A DNA stretch of 64,000 nt from Chitinophagaceae bacterium (GCA_016720585.1 JADKKH010000001.1:682001-746000); one strand, 5' to 3'. Positions 8,178-16,036 are shown, counted from the first letter of the stretch. Numbers and translations are program-made. Notes: generated by a model not told the origin, from the letters alone.

Positions 8178-9773
8178 TCAAGCTGATTGAAAAAGCAGTG
8201 CGATTTTCAAAGCAATCCTTTCCCCATCCATCGCAGCACTTACTATCCCGCCTGCATAACCAGCCCCTTCCCCGCAGGGATACAGTTTTTTGATCTGCGG
8301 ATGCTCCAGGCTTAGGGGATCTCTCGGAATTCGCACCGGAGAGGAGGTTCTTGATTCCGTGGCCACCACAACAGCATCATTGGTGTAATAGCTCCTCATT
8401 TTTTTGCCATACTCTTTAAAAGCCCGTTTCAGACTTTGGTAAACGAAAGCCGGCAAAACATCTTTGAGTGGCGCAGAATTTATTCCCGGTAAATAGGAAC
8501 AAACCGGAAGTGAAGAAGACAACTTATCTTCAGTAAAATCAACCAGGCGCTGGGCTGGAGCGACGAATTTCCCCCCTCCGGCTTTAAATGCGTCCCTTTC
8601 AATCATTTGTTGAAAAAACATTCCTCCCAGCGGCCCCTGTTTATTAAAAGCCAGTACATCTTTTTCTTCGACAGAAACAACAATGCCGCTATTGGCATAT
8701 GGGTTGTTACGTTTGGAGGGGCTCCATCCATTTACTACCAGTTCGCCAGGAGAAGTAGCAGCAGGAGCAATGATACCGCCGGGGCACATACAGAAAGAGA
8801 ATACGCCTTTCCCATCTACTTGTTGCACCCAACTGTAAGAAGCTGGCGGTAGGTTAGGGTCTCTTAAGCCTCCTTCTTTAGGGGAGCTTTGGAGGTGGCT
8901 ACAATGGTACTGAGCACTATCAATTAATGATTGCGGATGTTCCACCCGTACACCCAATGCAAAAGGTTTGAATTCAATCATTATTTTTTTGGCAGCAAGT
9001 AATTCAAAAATATCCCGGGCTGAGTGGCCGGTAGCCAATATCACTGCGTTGGCATTGAATGTGTGGCCATCTGCTGTTTTGACTCCTTTTATTTCATTGT
9101 TGGTAATGATAAGATCGACCACTTTTTTCTCAAACAAAAAATCTCCCCCGCATGCCAGGATTTGCCGGCGCATGGCTGTGATGATCTGTGGTAACTTATT
9201 GGTGCCGATATGCGGATGGGCTTCATACAATATCTTTTCTTCGGCTCCAAAATGGACAAACAGGTTTAGAATACGATTGATATCACCCCTTTTACTGCTG
9301 CGGGTATAGAGTTTTCCATCACTATAAGTACCGGCACCCCCTTCACCAAAACAATAATTGCTTTCGGGGTTTACTTCACCATCTTTGTTTAACAGGGCCA
9401 AATCTCTTCTTCGGGCCTTTACATCCTTACCTCTTTCGAGAAGAATGGGTTTAATACCTTTTTCGATTAATTGCAGGGCCGCAAATAAACCGGCTGGCCC
9501 GGCACCAATAATAATTACCCGGCTCTTTGCATTTTTCACATCGGGAAATTGAAAGGGGATTTTTTCCCGGGGATGATAAGGTTCATTGATGAACGCATTA
9601 AGCGAAAGATTGATCCAGGGCTGTTTACCTCTCGCGTCAATAGAATGCTTTAGTATCGTAAAGCCACTTATAGCGGAAACTTTTACAGCGAGGGACTGTG
9701 CGATGTATTGTTGCACAAGTGCTTCATTGGCTGCTTCGGAGGGAAGGAGTTTTAGGGAAATGGTCTTTTGCAT
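8178..9773 (-). CDS. FAD-dependent dehydrogenase, COG2509 type
   Basis: This is a 531-residue soluble flavoprotein. A short N-terminal domain (about 1-85) precedes a Rossmann dinucleotide fold starting at VIIIGAGPAGLFAALQLIEKG (about residue 87), with the ribose-binding acidic residue in LLERGKDVKARRRD. Further family motifs are NYCFGEGGAGTYSDGKLYTRS and, near the C-terminus, LYPCGEGAGYAGGIVSAAMDG. This layout matches the widely conserved but biochemically uncharacterised COG2509 FAD-dependent dehydrogenases. The gene is monocistronic, about 100 bases from the ABC operon, and the start at 9773 gives the normal family N-terminus. The substrate cannot be inferred. Confidence 0.88.
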   Translation of the reverse strand: MQKTISLKLLPSEAANEALVQQYIAQSLAVKVSAISGFTILKHSIDARGKQPWINLSLNAFINEPYHPREKIPFQFPDVKNAKSRVIIIGAGPAGLFAALQLIEKGIKPILLERGKDVKARRRDLALLNKDGEVNPESNYCFGEGGAGTYSDGKLYTRSSKRGDINRILNLFVHFGAEEKILYEAHPHIGTNKLPQIITAMRRQILACGGDFLFEKKVVDLIITNNEIKGVKTADGHTFNANAVILATGHSARDIFELLAAKKIMIEFKPFALGVRVEHPQSLIDSAQYHCSHLQSSPKEGGLRDPNLPPASYSWVQQVDGKGVFSFCMCPGGIIAPAATSPGELVVNGWSPSKRNNPYANSGIVVSVEEKDVLAFNKQGPLGGMFFQQMIERDAFKAGGGKFVAPAQRLVDFTEDKLSSSLPVCSYLPGINSAPLKDVLPAFVYQSLKRAFKEYGKKMRSYYTNDAVVVATESRTSSPVRIPRDPLSLEHPQIKKLYPCGEGAGYAGGIVSAAMDGERIALKIALLFQSA

Positions 9774-10094
9774 TTTGTCAGGTTTTTATCCTGAAATGAG
9801 CTCTATAATTTACAAGATAACTAAATTACAGTCAAGTAAATTTTATGGCAAATTCAATGTGCTCAAATCCATTTAACTATGATCGGGCACATTAAGTCTT
9901 TGCAAAGATGCAACTAAAACCCGGATGATTTTCAAATCCGCCGGGACGGGTCAGGGAAAATTCCGATTGGATGGGCTTTGGTCCCATGGATAGGGATATT
10001 ACGGTTATCACCCAGATCGAAAAAGCCAGTAATAGTTTTAGAAATTCTTGTTACGGCCATAAAATATTTATACCTTCAAACGAGCCCACCAGTT
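9774..10094. other. Intergenic region between divergent genes
   Basis: About 320 bases lie between two divergently transcribed genes. The sequence has a GC-rich imperfect hairpin (CCCGGATGATTTTCAAATCC...CCGGG) near 9923-9945 and otherwise AT-rich promoter-like DNA. I see no gene or RNA here. The open frames that cross it have no coding signature. Confidence 0.5.
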
Positions 10095-10847
10095 ATGAAG
10101 AAAAATTTCTCCTTTATATATTTTATTATATTTCTTGTGTGCACAGGCTTGTCCTGTAACACTTCCTTCCGGACTCAATCACTACACTACAATAAATATT
10201 CTATCAATGATGCCCTGGCAAAAGATTCTTCCTTATTGTTTTTTTTACAACCCTACAGTAACCAGGTAAATAAAACGATGAATGAAGTCGTCGGAATCGC
10301 GGATATGAGCCTGGATAAAAAACAACCCGAATGTACCCTTGGTAATTTTATGACAGATGCTTTCCTGGCAATGGCCAGAGAAAAATATGCAACAACTGTG
10401 GATTTAGCTTTAGTAAACTTTGGTGGCTTGCGGTTGAATGAATTACCTGCCGGCGATGTTACGAATGGAAAAATATTTGAATTGATGCCGTTTGATAATT
10501 TATTGATCCTTCAAAAAGTGCGGGGCGATATTTTGCAACAGTTCCTGGATTTAACGGCAGCAAGGGGTGGCTGGCCGGTTGCTGGTATGACCATGCAGAT
10601 AAAAGATAAAAAAGCGGTGCATGTACTCATAGGAGGAACACCTCTGAATCCGGATGTGGTCTATACCATTGCCAATTCGGATTTTATCGCCAATGGCGGA
10701 GATAATGCCGATATGCTCCGGAATATTCCACAGATAACCAATGGGTACCTGATGCGTGATGCCCTATTTGATTATATCAAACTACTGAAAAGCCAGGGTA
10801 GTAATATTAGTGCTAACCTTGAAAACCGGGTAACCCATGCTAAATAG
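10095..10847 (+). CDS. 5'-nucleotidase C-terminal domain lipoprotein
   Basis: This 250-residue protein corresponds to the C-terminal, substrate-binding half of UshA-type 5'-nucleotidases. I chose the ATG at 10095 because it gives a hydrophobic leader ending in a cysteine (FIIFLVCTGLSC), a lipoprotein signal. Family landmarks are ECTLGNFMTDAFLAMAREKY, VNFGGLRLNELPAGDVTNGKIFELMPFDN, and YTIANSDFIANGGDNADML. The metal-binding half is absent from this chain but is encoded by the very next gene, which overlaps by 11 bases. The pair probably acts together in the periplasm to remove phosphate from nucleotides. A longer open frame starts at 9978 but would bury the signal peptide. Confidence 0.85.
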   Translation: MKKNFSFIYFIIFLVCTGLSCNTSFRTQSLHYNKYSINDALAKDSSLLFFLQPYSNQVNKTMNEVVGIADMSLDKKQPECTLGNFMTDAFLAMAREKYATTVDLALVNFGGLRLNELPAGDVTNGKIFELMPFDNLLILQKVRGDILQQFLDLTAARGGWPVAGMTMQIKDKKAVHVLIGGTPLNPDVVYTIANSDFIANGGDNADMLRNIPQITNGYLMRDALFDYIKLLKSQGSNISANLENRVTHAK

Positions 10848-11769
10848 AAAGAAGTTTATCCGGAATACCGCCTTGTCTGCCGGTGCTTTGATGGCAGGAC
10901 CCTCCTTACTAAAGGCAGCTGATTATTTCACCCCGCTGAAACTAACTGTATTGCATACGAACGACACCCATAGCCGTTTGGATCCTTTTCCGATGGATGG
11001 TGGCCGTAACCAGGGGCTTGGGGGTATTGCCGGGAGGTCTCAGCTGATCCATCAGATCCGGAAAGAAGAAGAGCATATTTTATTACTGGATGCCGGGGAT
11101 ATTTTCCAGGGCACACCCTATTTCAATTTATATAAAGGGGAACCGGAAATAAAAGCCATGTCTGCAATGCAATATGATGCCTGCACAATCGGTAATCATG
11201 ATTTTGATGCAGGAATGGAAAACCTGGCGACACAACTTTCCCGTCATGCAACTTTTCCCATGCTGGTTGCTAATTATGATTTTACGGGAACACCCATGGA
11301 ATATAAAACGCAACCCTATAAAATTTTCAAAAAAGGAAAATTAACAATTGGCGTGTTTGGTGTAAGCATTGAAGGGAGGGGACTAATTCCGGATACTTTA
11401 TTTGGTGCAACAAAATATCTTGACCCCATTGAAAAAGCAAATGAAACGGCTGATGTACTTAAAAGAAAGGAAGGCTGTGATATGGTAATTTGCTTATCAC
11501 ATCTCGGCAATCAATATAAAGAGGATCGTGCTAAAGTCAGTGATGAAATACTGGCAAAAGAAACAGCCGCTATCGACCTTATTATTGGCGGGCACACCCA
11601 TACTTTTCTGGATAGCCCGATCAATTACAAAAACAAAAAAGGGGATGATGTTATCGTCAACCAGGTGGGTTTTGCCGGTATCATTTTGGGTAGGTTAGAT
11701 TTTGAATTTTCCAAATTTTCAGGTAAAAAAATGACTAAAAATCACAATATTTCTGTTTCACAAAAATGA
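10837..11769 (+). CDS. Metallophosphatase (5'-nucleotidase N-terminal domain), exported
   Basis: This 310-residue calcineurin-like phosphoesterase has the N-terminal catalytic fold of 5'-nucleotidases. Metal-ligand motifs are visible in order: LHTNDTHSRLDP (D, H), DAGDIFQGTPYF (D), TIGNHDFDAG (N-H-D), and IIGGHTHTFLDSP (GHxH). The N-terminus RKKFIRNTALSAGALMAGPSLLKAA looks like a Tat-type signal. It lacks the C-terminal substrate-binding domain, which is supplied by the upstream overlapping gene, so an enzyme normally made as one chain is split and its domain order reversed. It probably acts as a periplasmic nucleotide or sugar-nucleotide phosphatase. Confidence 0.9.
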   Translation: MLNRKKFIRNTALSAGALMAGPSLLKAADYFTPLKLTVLHTNDTHSRLDPFPMDGGRNQGLGGIAGRSQLIHQIRKEEEHILLLDAGDIFQGTPYFNLYKGEPEIKAMSAMQYDACTIGNHDFDAGMENLATQLSRHATFPMLVANYDFTGTPMEYKTQPYKIFKKGKLTIGVFGVSIEGRGLIPDTLFGATKYLDPIEKANETADVLKRKEGCDMVICLSHLGNQYKEDRAKVSDEILAKETAAIDLIIGGHTHTFLDSPINYKNKKGDDVIVNQVGFAGIILGRLDFEFSKFSGKKMTKNHNISVSQK

Positions 11770-11915
11770 GGGGGATAAAAATTTTTTTTTATAAAAGAAA
11801 TGATGATATTCGCCTCCCTGTGATACTTTTTTTACGGACCTTGTGTGTGGCATTTTTTTGGACGTTTTACGAAGAACAACTATAGATAACCCGATATAAA
11901 CTGCTTACTTATCAG

Positions 11916-13349
11916 ATGGAGAAGAGCGCTGAAAAAATCTGGACCAATTGTTTAAAGATCATCAAAGACATTGTTGAGTGGCAGCATTACAAAACCTGGT
12001 TTGAACCCATCCACCCGGTATCACTAAAAAATAATGTGCTGGTCATCCAGGTTCCGAGTCAATTCTTTTTCGAATATCTTGAAGAACATTACGTAAATTT
12101 ATTAGCTAAGACATTGAAAAGAGAATTGGGTAAAGATGCCCGTCTCGAATACCGCATCATGGTGGACAGTGGTAACAGTAAGAACAAACCTGTTACGATG
12201 GATGTAAGCGGCCAGGGATTTAAAACGTATTCAAATAACGAAATGGATTTTCCTCTTGTCATAAATAATCCTGTTAAGAATCCTTTCGTTATCCCGGGTC
12301 TTAAAAAAATGCAGATCGATCCGCAACTGAATCACATTTATACATTCGAGGCTTTTATAGAAGGGGATTGCAACCGGGTGGCCCGTCGTGCCGGTAAAAC
12401 GGTGGCAGATAAGCCGGGAACCAATTCCTTTAATCCGCTGGTTATTTATGGAGGGGTTGGTTTAGGTAAAACGCACCTGGCCCAGGCGATTGGCAATGAA
12501 GTAAAAAGATTACATCCGAACAAAGTAGTGCTATATGTAAGTTCTGAGAAGTTTATCAACCAGTTTATGGATCATAGCCGGAATAATGCCATAAATGATT
12601 TCATTCATTTTTACCAGCTGATTGATGTCCTGATCATTGACGATGTACAGTTTTTTGCCAAAGCCGAGAAATCCCAGGATGCTTTCTTTGCAATTTTCAA
12701 TCATTTACACCAGTCACATAAGCAACTGATCCTTACTTCGGATAAGTCACCCAAAGACCTGGAGGGGGTTCAGGACCGGTTACTCAGCCGTTTTCGCTGG
12801 GGATTGAGCGCCGATCTGCAGGTACCCGAATATGATACCCGCATTGAGATATTGGAGAAGAAGATGAAGAATGACGGTTTGGAAATGCCGAAAGAGGTCG
12901 TGAAGTATATAGCTTACAATATCAGTAACAATGTACGGGAGCTTGAAGGAGCTTTAATCTCACTGTTGGCACAATCTTCGCTTAACAGAAGGGAAATAGA
13001 TTTAGATCTTGCCAAGAAAGTGTTACGAAATTTTGTAAAATCATCCAGCAAAGAAATTACGATCGAGACCATCCAGAAAATGGTTTGCGAATACTTTGAT
13101 GTGGCCTATGACAAGCTTCTGCAGAAAACCCGGAAAAGAGAGATTGTACAGGCAAGACAAATAACGATGTACCTCGCCAAAGCATTTACTAAGAATTCTC
13201 TTAAAACGATTGGTGAGCATTTTGGCGGACGTGACCATACCACCGTCATTCACTCCTGCCAGACGGTGAAGGATTTGATGGATACGGACGGTGTATTCCG
13301 GGAAAACGTACTGGAATTGCAGCAGAAAGTACAATTGGCTGCCATGTAA
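11916..13349 (+). CDS. dnaA: Chromosomal replication initiator protein DnaA
   Basis: This 477-residue initiator binds DnaA boxes and melts the origin. Domain I is at the N-terminus (WTNCLKIIKDIVEWQHYKTWFEPIHPVSL), followed by a short linker. The AAA+ domain has Walker A GGVGLGKTHLAQAIGNE (about residue 178-194) and Walker B VLIIDDVQFFAKAEKSQD. Domain IV ends with the DNA-binding signature GGRDHTTVIHSC. The length is normal. It is monocistronic, 146 bases after the phosphatase pair, and ends at a hairpin terminator. No cluster of DnaA boxes flanks the gene, so the origin need not be here. Confidence 0.98.
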   Translation: MEKSAEKIWTNCLKIIKDIVEWQHYKTWFEPIHPVSLKNNVLVIQVPSQFFFEYLEEHYVNLLAKTLKRELGKDARLEYRIMVDSGNSKNKPVTMDVSGQGFKTYSNNEMDFPLVINNPVKNPFVIPGLKKMQIDPQLNHIYTFEAFIEGDCNRVARRAGKTVADKPGTNSFNPLVIYGGVGLGKTHLAQAIGNEVKRLHPNKVVLYVSSEKFINQFMDHSRNNAINDFIHFYQLIDVLIIDDVQFFAKAEKSQDAFFAIFNHLHQSHKQLILTSDKSPKDLEGVQDRLLSRFRWGLSADLQVPEYDTRIEILEKKMKNDGLEMPKEVVKYIAYNISNNVRELEGALISLLAQSSLNRREIDLDLAKKVLRNFVKSSSKEITIETIQKMVCEYFDVAYDKLLQKTRKREIVQARQITMYLAKAFTKNSLKTIGEHFGGRDHTTVIHSCQTVKDLMDTDGVFRENVLELQQKVQLAAM

Positions 13350-13386
13350 GATACTCCTGAGATTTTTTAACTTATTGAAATGAAGG

Positions 13387-13413
13387 CCCTGGCTTTAGAT
13401 GTCAGGGTTTTTT
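13387..13413 (+). terminator. Terminator after dnaA
   Basis: CCCTGGC and GTCAGGG pair (one G-T wobble) around a 7-base loop and are followed by TTTTTT, 38 bases after the dnaA stop. Confidence 0.75.
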
Positions 13414-13489
13414 ATGGGTATAAATAGGAAATCTGTGTTGCGGGAAAGCAATTAATCTTTATTTTTGCTTCCCTCTGAAAAGAGGAATT

Positions 13490-13578
13490 GGAGAGGTTCC
13501 GCCAGCTGGCGGACGAAAGGGCCCGGTTTGCTGAATCCGCCAGCTGGCGGACGAAAGGGCCGGTTTGCTGAATCGATT
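13490..13578 (+). repeat. Two tandem truncated tRNA-Ser 5'-half copies with palindromic D-arm replacement
   Basis: The segment begins GGAGAGGT, identical to the first 8 bases of the intact tRNA-Ser 120 bases downstream. The D-arm is then replaced by the perfect 16-base palindrome TCCGCCAGCTGGCGGA (13498-13513). After it come CGAAAGGG and CGGTTTGCTGAAT, matching the tRNA up to the anticodon loop (GCT). A second unit repeats palindrome (13536-13551), CGAAAGGGC and CGGTTTGCTGAATCG, then homology stops. Neither unit has a T-arm or 3' acceptor strand, so neither can be a functional tRNA. Confidence 0.8.
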
Positions 13579-13609
13579 TTGAAAGTGACTGGCGTTGAAT
13601 AAAATAATT

Positions 13610-13699
<90 letters not shown>

Positions 13700-13874
13700 T
13701 GAATTCTGAAGCTTTGCTATTATCCGGCAAGGCTTTTTTATGAAATTTATTCGAGCCTCTGCTCAGTACGTATTTTTACCAGTCTTTCTGTTCAATGGTT
13801 TATATACCGTACAGCGGGTATTATTATAATAACAAATTGATGATATTTTCGAACAGAATTTTAAACGTCACAAT

Positions 13875-15176
13875 ATGAAAAAATTCCTGGTGCTCCTTTT
13901 TGTTATGATTTTCATTTATAAAAATGGGGAAGCACAAAAGTTTCCCAAAGCAACCTGTACGACCATTGTAAGCGAAGCCATGCTGGCTGAGGTGGATACC
14001 ACCAAACCCAGGGGTGTGAGTGATAATTATCATACCTGGGAAAATGGCTCTGTCCTTTTGGTAAAATTTATGCCCGGGGGAAGTAAAATACTCCGGGAGA
14101 AGGTAATTCAATTTGCAAAAGAATGGGAGAAACATGCCAATATCACATTCAAATTTGTTGCCGATACAGCCCGGTTTACAAACCTGCGGATTAAATTAGG
14201 CAAAGGATATGGACATAATTCTGCTGTAGGTACAGAAGCCAAATTCAGGGCACAGGATCAATTAACCATCAACTTTGACACCTTGTTTTTTGCCGATGCT
14301 GATTATTATGTTGAAGTGGTAAAAAAAATGGGGATAGTACCGCCATATACACTGGATCATTTGCTCATGGCCATGAAAAAAGATCCCTTTCACTGGAATA
14401 TCAAGGAATTAGGCCGGGTGGTAATGCATGAATTTGGCCATGCTCTGGGTTTGTTGCATGAACAAAGTTATCCGGGAGCTGTGAACTGGAAAAAGACAGA
14501 TTCCGTTTACAATTATTATAAAGAAACCCAGGGTTGGGACAGGGATCTGGTTGATTTTAATGTGTTTGAAGTAAGCAACCAGTTTTATACCAATGGCACT
14601 ACCTATGATGCCAAATCCATTATGCATTATTCTATAAGTTCCTGGCAAACTACGGATGGCTTTTCTTTAAAAGACAATTATGAACTTTCTGCAGGAGATA
14701 AAACCCTGATTGCTGCTTTATATCCGAAAAACCAGAAGATATCTGCGTTAACAGTGCCCAAAGTGGATATTACCAATTTTACGAAACTCAATGTTGTAAG
14801 CAGCCCCTCAAGAAACGGCCTGGTTATTACCCCAACGTTTGATTTAAAAACCAATTCTAAATTGGGAGAAGTATATTTTGTGGCCAGGCTTGCTGATGAG
14901 GATGGTTATTTTATTAAAACTACAAATCCCTATTACAGTTGGGGAGGCACCGCTGCTGTTTATCTGAAAATGAACCTGCTGCCTAATTCAAAAGTGAGTT
15001 ATAATAAAGGCACAAAGAAAAACCTGGAATTATTCCTTCCTTTTGATCAAATACCACCCCTGTATGGGAGAAAAGTGCTGGTTGCTTTTGCAGTGTACCT
15101 GGATGATGTCGTAAACCAACAAAAGGATAAATTGATGTATTTCTCTGCTACAAAACCACTAAGTATCACACAATAA
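13875..15176 (+). CDS. Secreted astacin-like (M12A-type) metallopeptidase
   Basis: This 433-residue exported zinc protease has a signal peptide (KKFLVLLFVMIFIYKNGEAQ, cleavage near 21). The extended zinc motif HEFGHALGLLHEQ near residue 185-197 fits HExxHxxGxxHE, the metzincin signature with the astacin-type Glu. A Met-turn SIMHYS follows about 60 residues later. The catalytic domain spans about 30-290. The remaining about 140 residues look like a beta-rich C-terminal domain without a recognisable T9SS tail. It stands alone after tRNA-Ser. Its substrate is unknown, presumably extracellular protein or peptide. Confidence 0.88.
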   Translation: MKKFLVLLFVMIFIYKNGEAQKFPKATCTTIVSEAMLAEVDTTKPRGVSDNYHTWENGSVLLVKFMPGGSKILREKVIQFAKEWEKHANITFKFVADTARFTNLRIKLGKGYGHNSAVGTEAKFRAQDQLTINFDTLFFADADYYVEVVKKMGIVPPYTLDHLLMAMKKDPFHWNIKELGRVVMHEFGHALGLLHEQSYPGAVNWKKTDSVYNYYKETQGWDRDLVDFNVFEVSNQFYTNGTTYDAKSIMHYSISSWQTTDGFSLKDNYELSAGDKTLIAALYPKNQKISALTVPKVDITNFTKLNVVSSPSRNGLVITPTFDLKTNSKLGEVYFVARLADEDGYFIKTTNPYYSWGGTAAVYLKMNLLPNSKVSYNKGTKKNLELFLPFDQIPPLYGRKVLVAFAVYLDDVVNQQKDKLMYFSATKPLSITQ

Positions 15177-15310
15177 AATGATCTATTTATGAAGGATCTG
15201 CTTGTTTCAGACTTTTGATCATTCAGGCCTTATCTTTCTTAAAAATTAGCAGCAAATAGGCCCAAAGCCGTTATATTTGCAATCCTGATTTGAATAATCA
15301 GCCGATTAGC

Positions 15311-15349
15311 CGGGAAGTAGCCCCGCTGCCAGCGGGACACCTGGTTGAG
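15311..15349 (+). pseudogene. tRNA-Pro 5'-half fragment (copy A)
   Basis: CGGGAAGTAG equals bases 1-10 of the intact tRNA-Pro that starts 47 bases later. The D-arm is replaced by the hairpin CCCGCT-GCC-AGCGGG (15322-15336). CACCTGGTT then matches the anticodon stem and the first loop bases, and homology ends just before the anticodon. Confidence 0.75.
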
Positions 15350-15357
15350 AAAATATT

Positions 15358-15431
15358 CGGGAAGTAGCGCAGGCCGGTAGCGCACCTGGTTTGGGACCAG
15401 GGGGTCGCAGGTTCGAATCCTGTCTTCCCGA
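15358..15431 (+). tRNA. tRNA-Pro (anticodon TGG), intact copy B
   Basis: The acceptor CGGGAAG pairs with CTTCCCG, and the discriminator is A. The D-arm GCGCAGGCCGGTAGCGC, anticodon stem CCTGG/CCAGG with loop TTTGGGA (anticodon TGG), and T-loop GGTTCGAATCC are all normal for a 74-base tRNA-Pro. CCA is not encoded. Confidence 0.96.
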
Positions 15432-15444
15432 CTTATTTAAAACT

Positions 15445-15473
15445 AAAATGACTCTTTCACGGGTCATTTTTTT
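15445..15473 (+). terminator. Terminator of tRNA-Pro, abutting the GIY-YIG start codon
   Basis: AAAATGACTC and GGGTCATTTT form a 10-bp stem (one G-T) with loop TTTCAC, followed by TTT. The ATG of the next gene starts on the base right after the T-run, leaving no space for a separate promoter or ribosome binding site downstream of the hairpin. Confidence 0.85.
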
Positions 15474-15722
15474 ATGTCGTACTACGTCTACATATTAAAG
15501 AGTCTTAAAGATAGTAAGTACTATATTGGAAGTACATCAGATGTCATGGCAAGGTTGCAGTTTCATAATTCCGGACTGCAGCGTTCTACCAGAAGTCGAA
15601 TTCCATTTGAGCTTATTTTATTTGAAATATATTCTTCTAAAGAAGAGGCGTTAAAAAGAGAAAAGCAAATTAAAAATTGGAAAGGTGGCGAAGGTTTTAA
15701 GAGATTGATTGGAGGGAAGTAG
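15474..15722 (+). CDS. Single-domain GIY-YIG endonuclease, COG2827-like
   Basis: This 82-residue protein is essentially just a GIY-YIG nuclease module. The first strand is YYVYILKS and the second YYIGSTSD, the GIY...YIG pair about 10 residues apart. The catalytic Arg is in MARLQFHN, and the helix EEALKREKQIKNWKGG carries the metal-binding Glu. Family members are small predicted endonucleases of largely unknown role, related to modules found in homing endonucleases and UvrC. The gene begins directly on the terminator T-run of tRNA-Pro copy B, and its TAG stop codon lies inside copy C (GGGAAGTAG). The gene is therefore exactly bracketed by tRNA-derived DNA. Expression may depend on read-through from the tRNA promoter. 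Mobility is inferred, not shown. Confidence 0.88.
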   Translation: MSYYVYILKSLKDSKYYIGSTSDVMARLQFHNSGLQRSTRSRIPFELILFEIYSSKEEALKREKQIKNWKGGEGFKRLIGGK

Positions 15723-15790
15723 CCCCGCCAATACGGCGGGGCACCTGGTTTGGGACCAGGGGGTCGCAGGTTCGAATCCTGTCTTCCCGA
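15714..15790 (+). pseudogene. tRNA-Pro copy C with D-arm replaced by a 7-bp hairpin
   Basis: GGGAAGTAG is followed by CCCCGCC-AATAC-GGCGGGG in place of the D-arm. The next 51 bases (15741-15791) are identical to copy B: anticodon arm with TGG, variable loop, T-arm and 3' acceptor strand. The first acceptor base is A instead of C, so the terminal pair is lost. A tRNA without a D-loop GG is not expected to be a normal tRNA. Confidence 0.8.
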
Positions 15791-15913
15791 CGAAACAAAA
15801 TATAGCCTTGGCGTGAGCCCGGGCTTTTTTGTGTGCAGCATGCAAGCTTGCTTGCTAATGCGTAATACAGAAAAAGCCCAAAGCACGATAGTGCAAGGCT
15901 ATATTTTGTTTTG
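15791..15913. repeat. Long imperfect inverted repeat (hairpin) next to copy C
   Basis: The outer 20-base arms CGAAACAAAATATAGCCTTG (15791-15810) and CAAGGCTATATTTTGTTTTG (15894-15913) are complementary with one mismatch. Inside, GGGCTTTTTTGT pairs imperfectly with ACAGAAAAAGCCC, and the centre holds the palindrome GCAAGCTTGC. The whole 123-base segment can fold into one long hairpin. It starts right after the 3' end of tRNA-Pro copy C. Confidence 0.8.
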
Positions 15914-15942
15914 GTTGCACCCTCCAATGGATCAGCGTAGCT

Positions 15943-15962
15943 AATCCTGTCTTCCCGACTTA
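15943..15962 (+). pseudogene. tRNA-Pro 3'-end fragment (copy D)
   Basis: These 20 bases, AATCCTGTCTTCCCGACTTA, are identical to the 3' end of the intact tRNA-Pro plus its first flanking bases (15416-15435). It marks the right edge of the tRNA-derived region and is followed by a second terminator-like hairpin. Confidence 0.75.
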
Positions 15963-15969
15963 ATAGTTC

Positions 15970-15998
15970 AAGGGTAGTCATTCAAAATGACTATCCTT
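15970..15998. terminator. Hairpin terminator at the right edge of the tRNA-Pro region
   Basis: AAGGGTAGTCATT and AATGACTATCCTT form a 13-bp stem with one G-T and a CAA loop. It lies between the tRNA-Pro fragments and the convergent homoserine dehydrogenase gene and could serve both directions. Confidence 0.7.
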
Positions 15999-16036
15999 TA
16001 TTATTTACTATTAGATATTTTTAAAATAAAATCCGG

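Noticed and set aside
11770..11915. Origin of replication beside dnaA
   Set aside because: No DnaA-box cluster is visible in the intergenic DNA flanking dnaA; only one exact box was seen in the window, at 19715, with one near match.
15714..15790. Second functional tRNA-Pro
   Set aside because: The anticodon and T arms are intact but the D-arm, including the D-loop GG needed for tertiary folding, is replaced and the first acceptor pair is lost.
15563..15981. Minus-strand ORFs across the tRNA-Pro copies and the GIY-YIG gene
   Set aside because: Their peptide text (NLRPPGPKPGAP and similar) comes from antisense tRNA-Pro; they overlap the better supported GIY-YIG gene.
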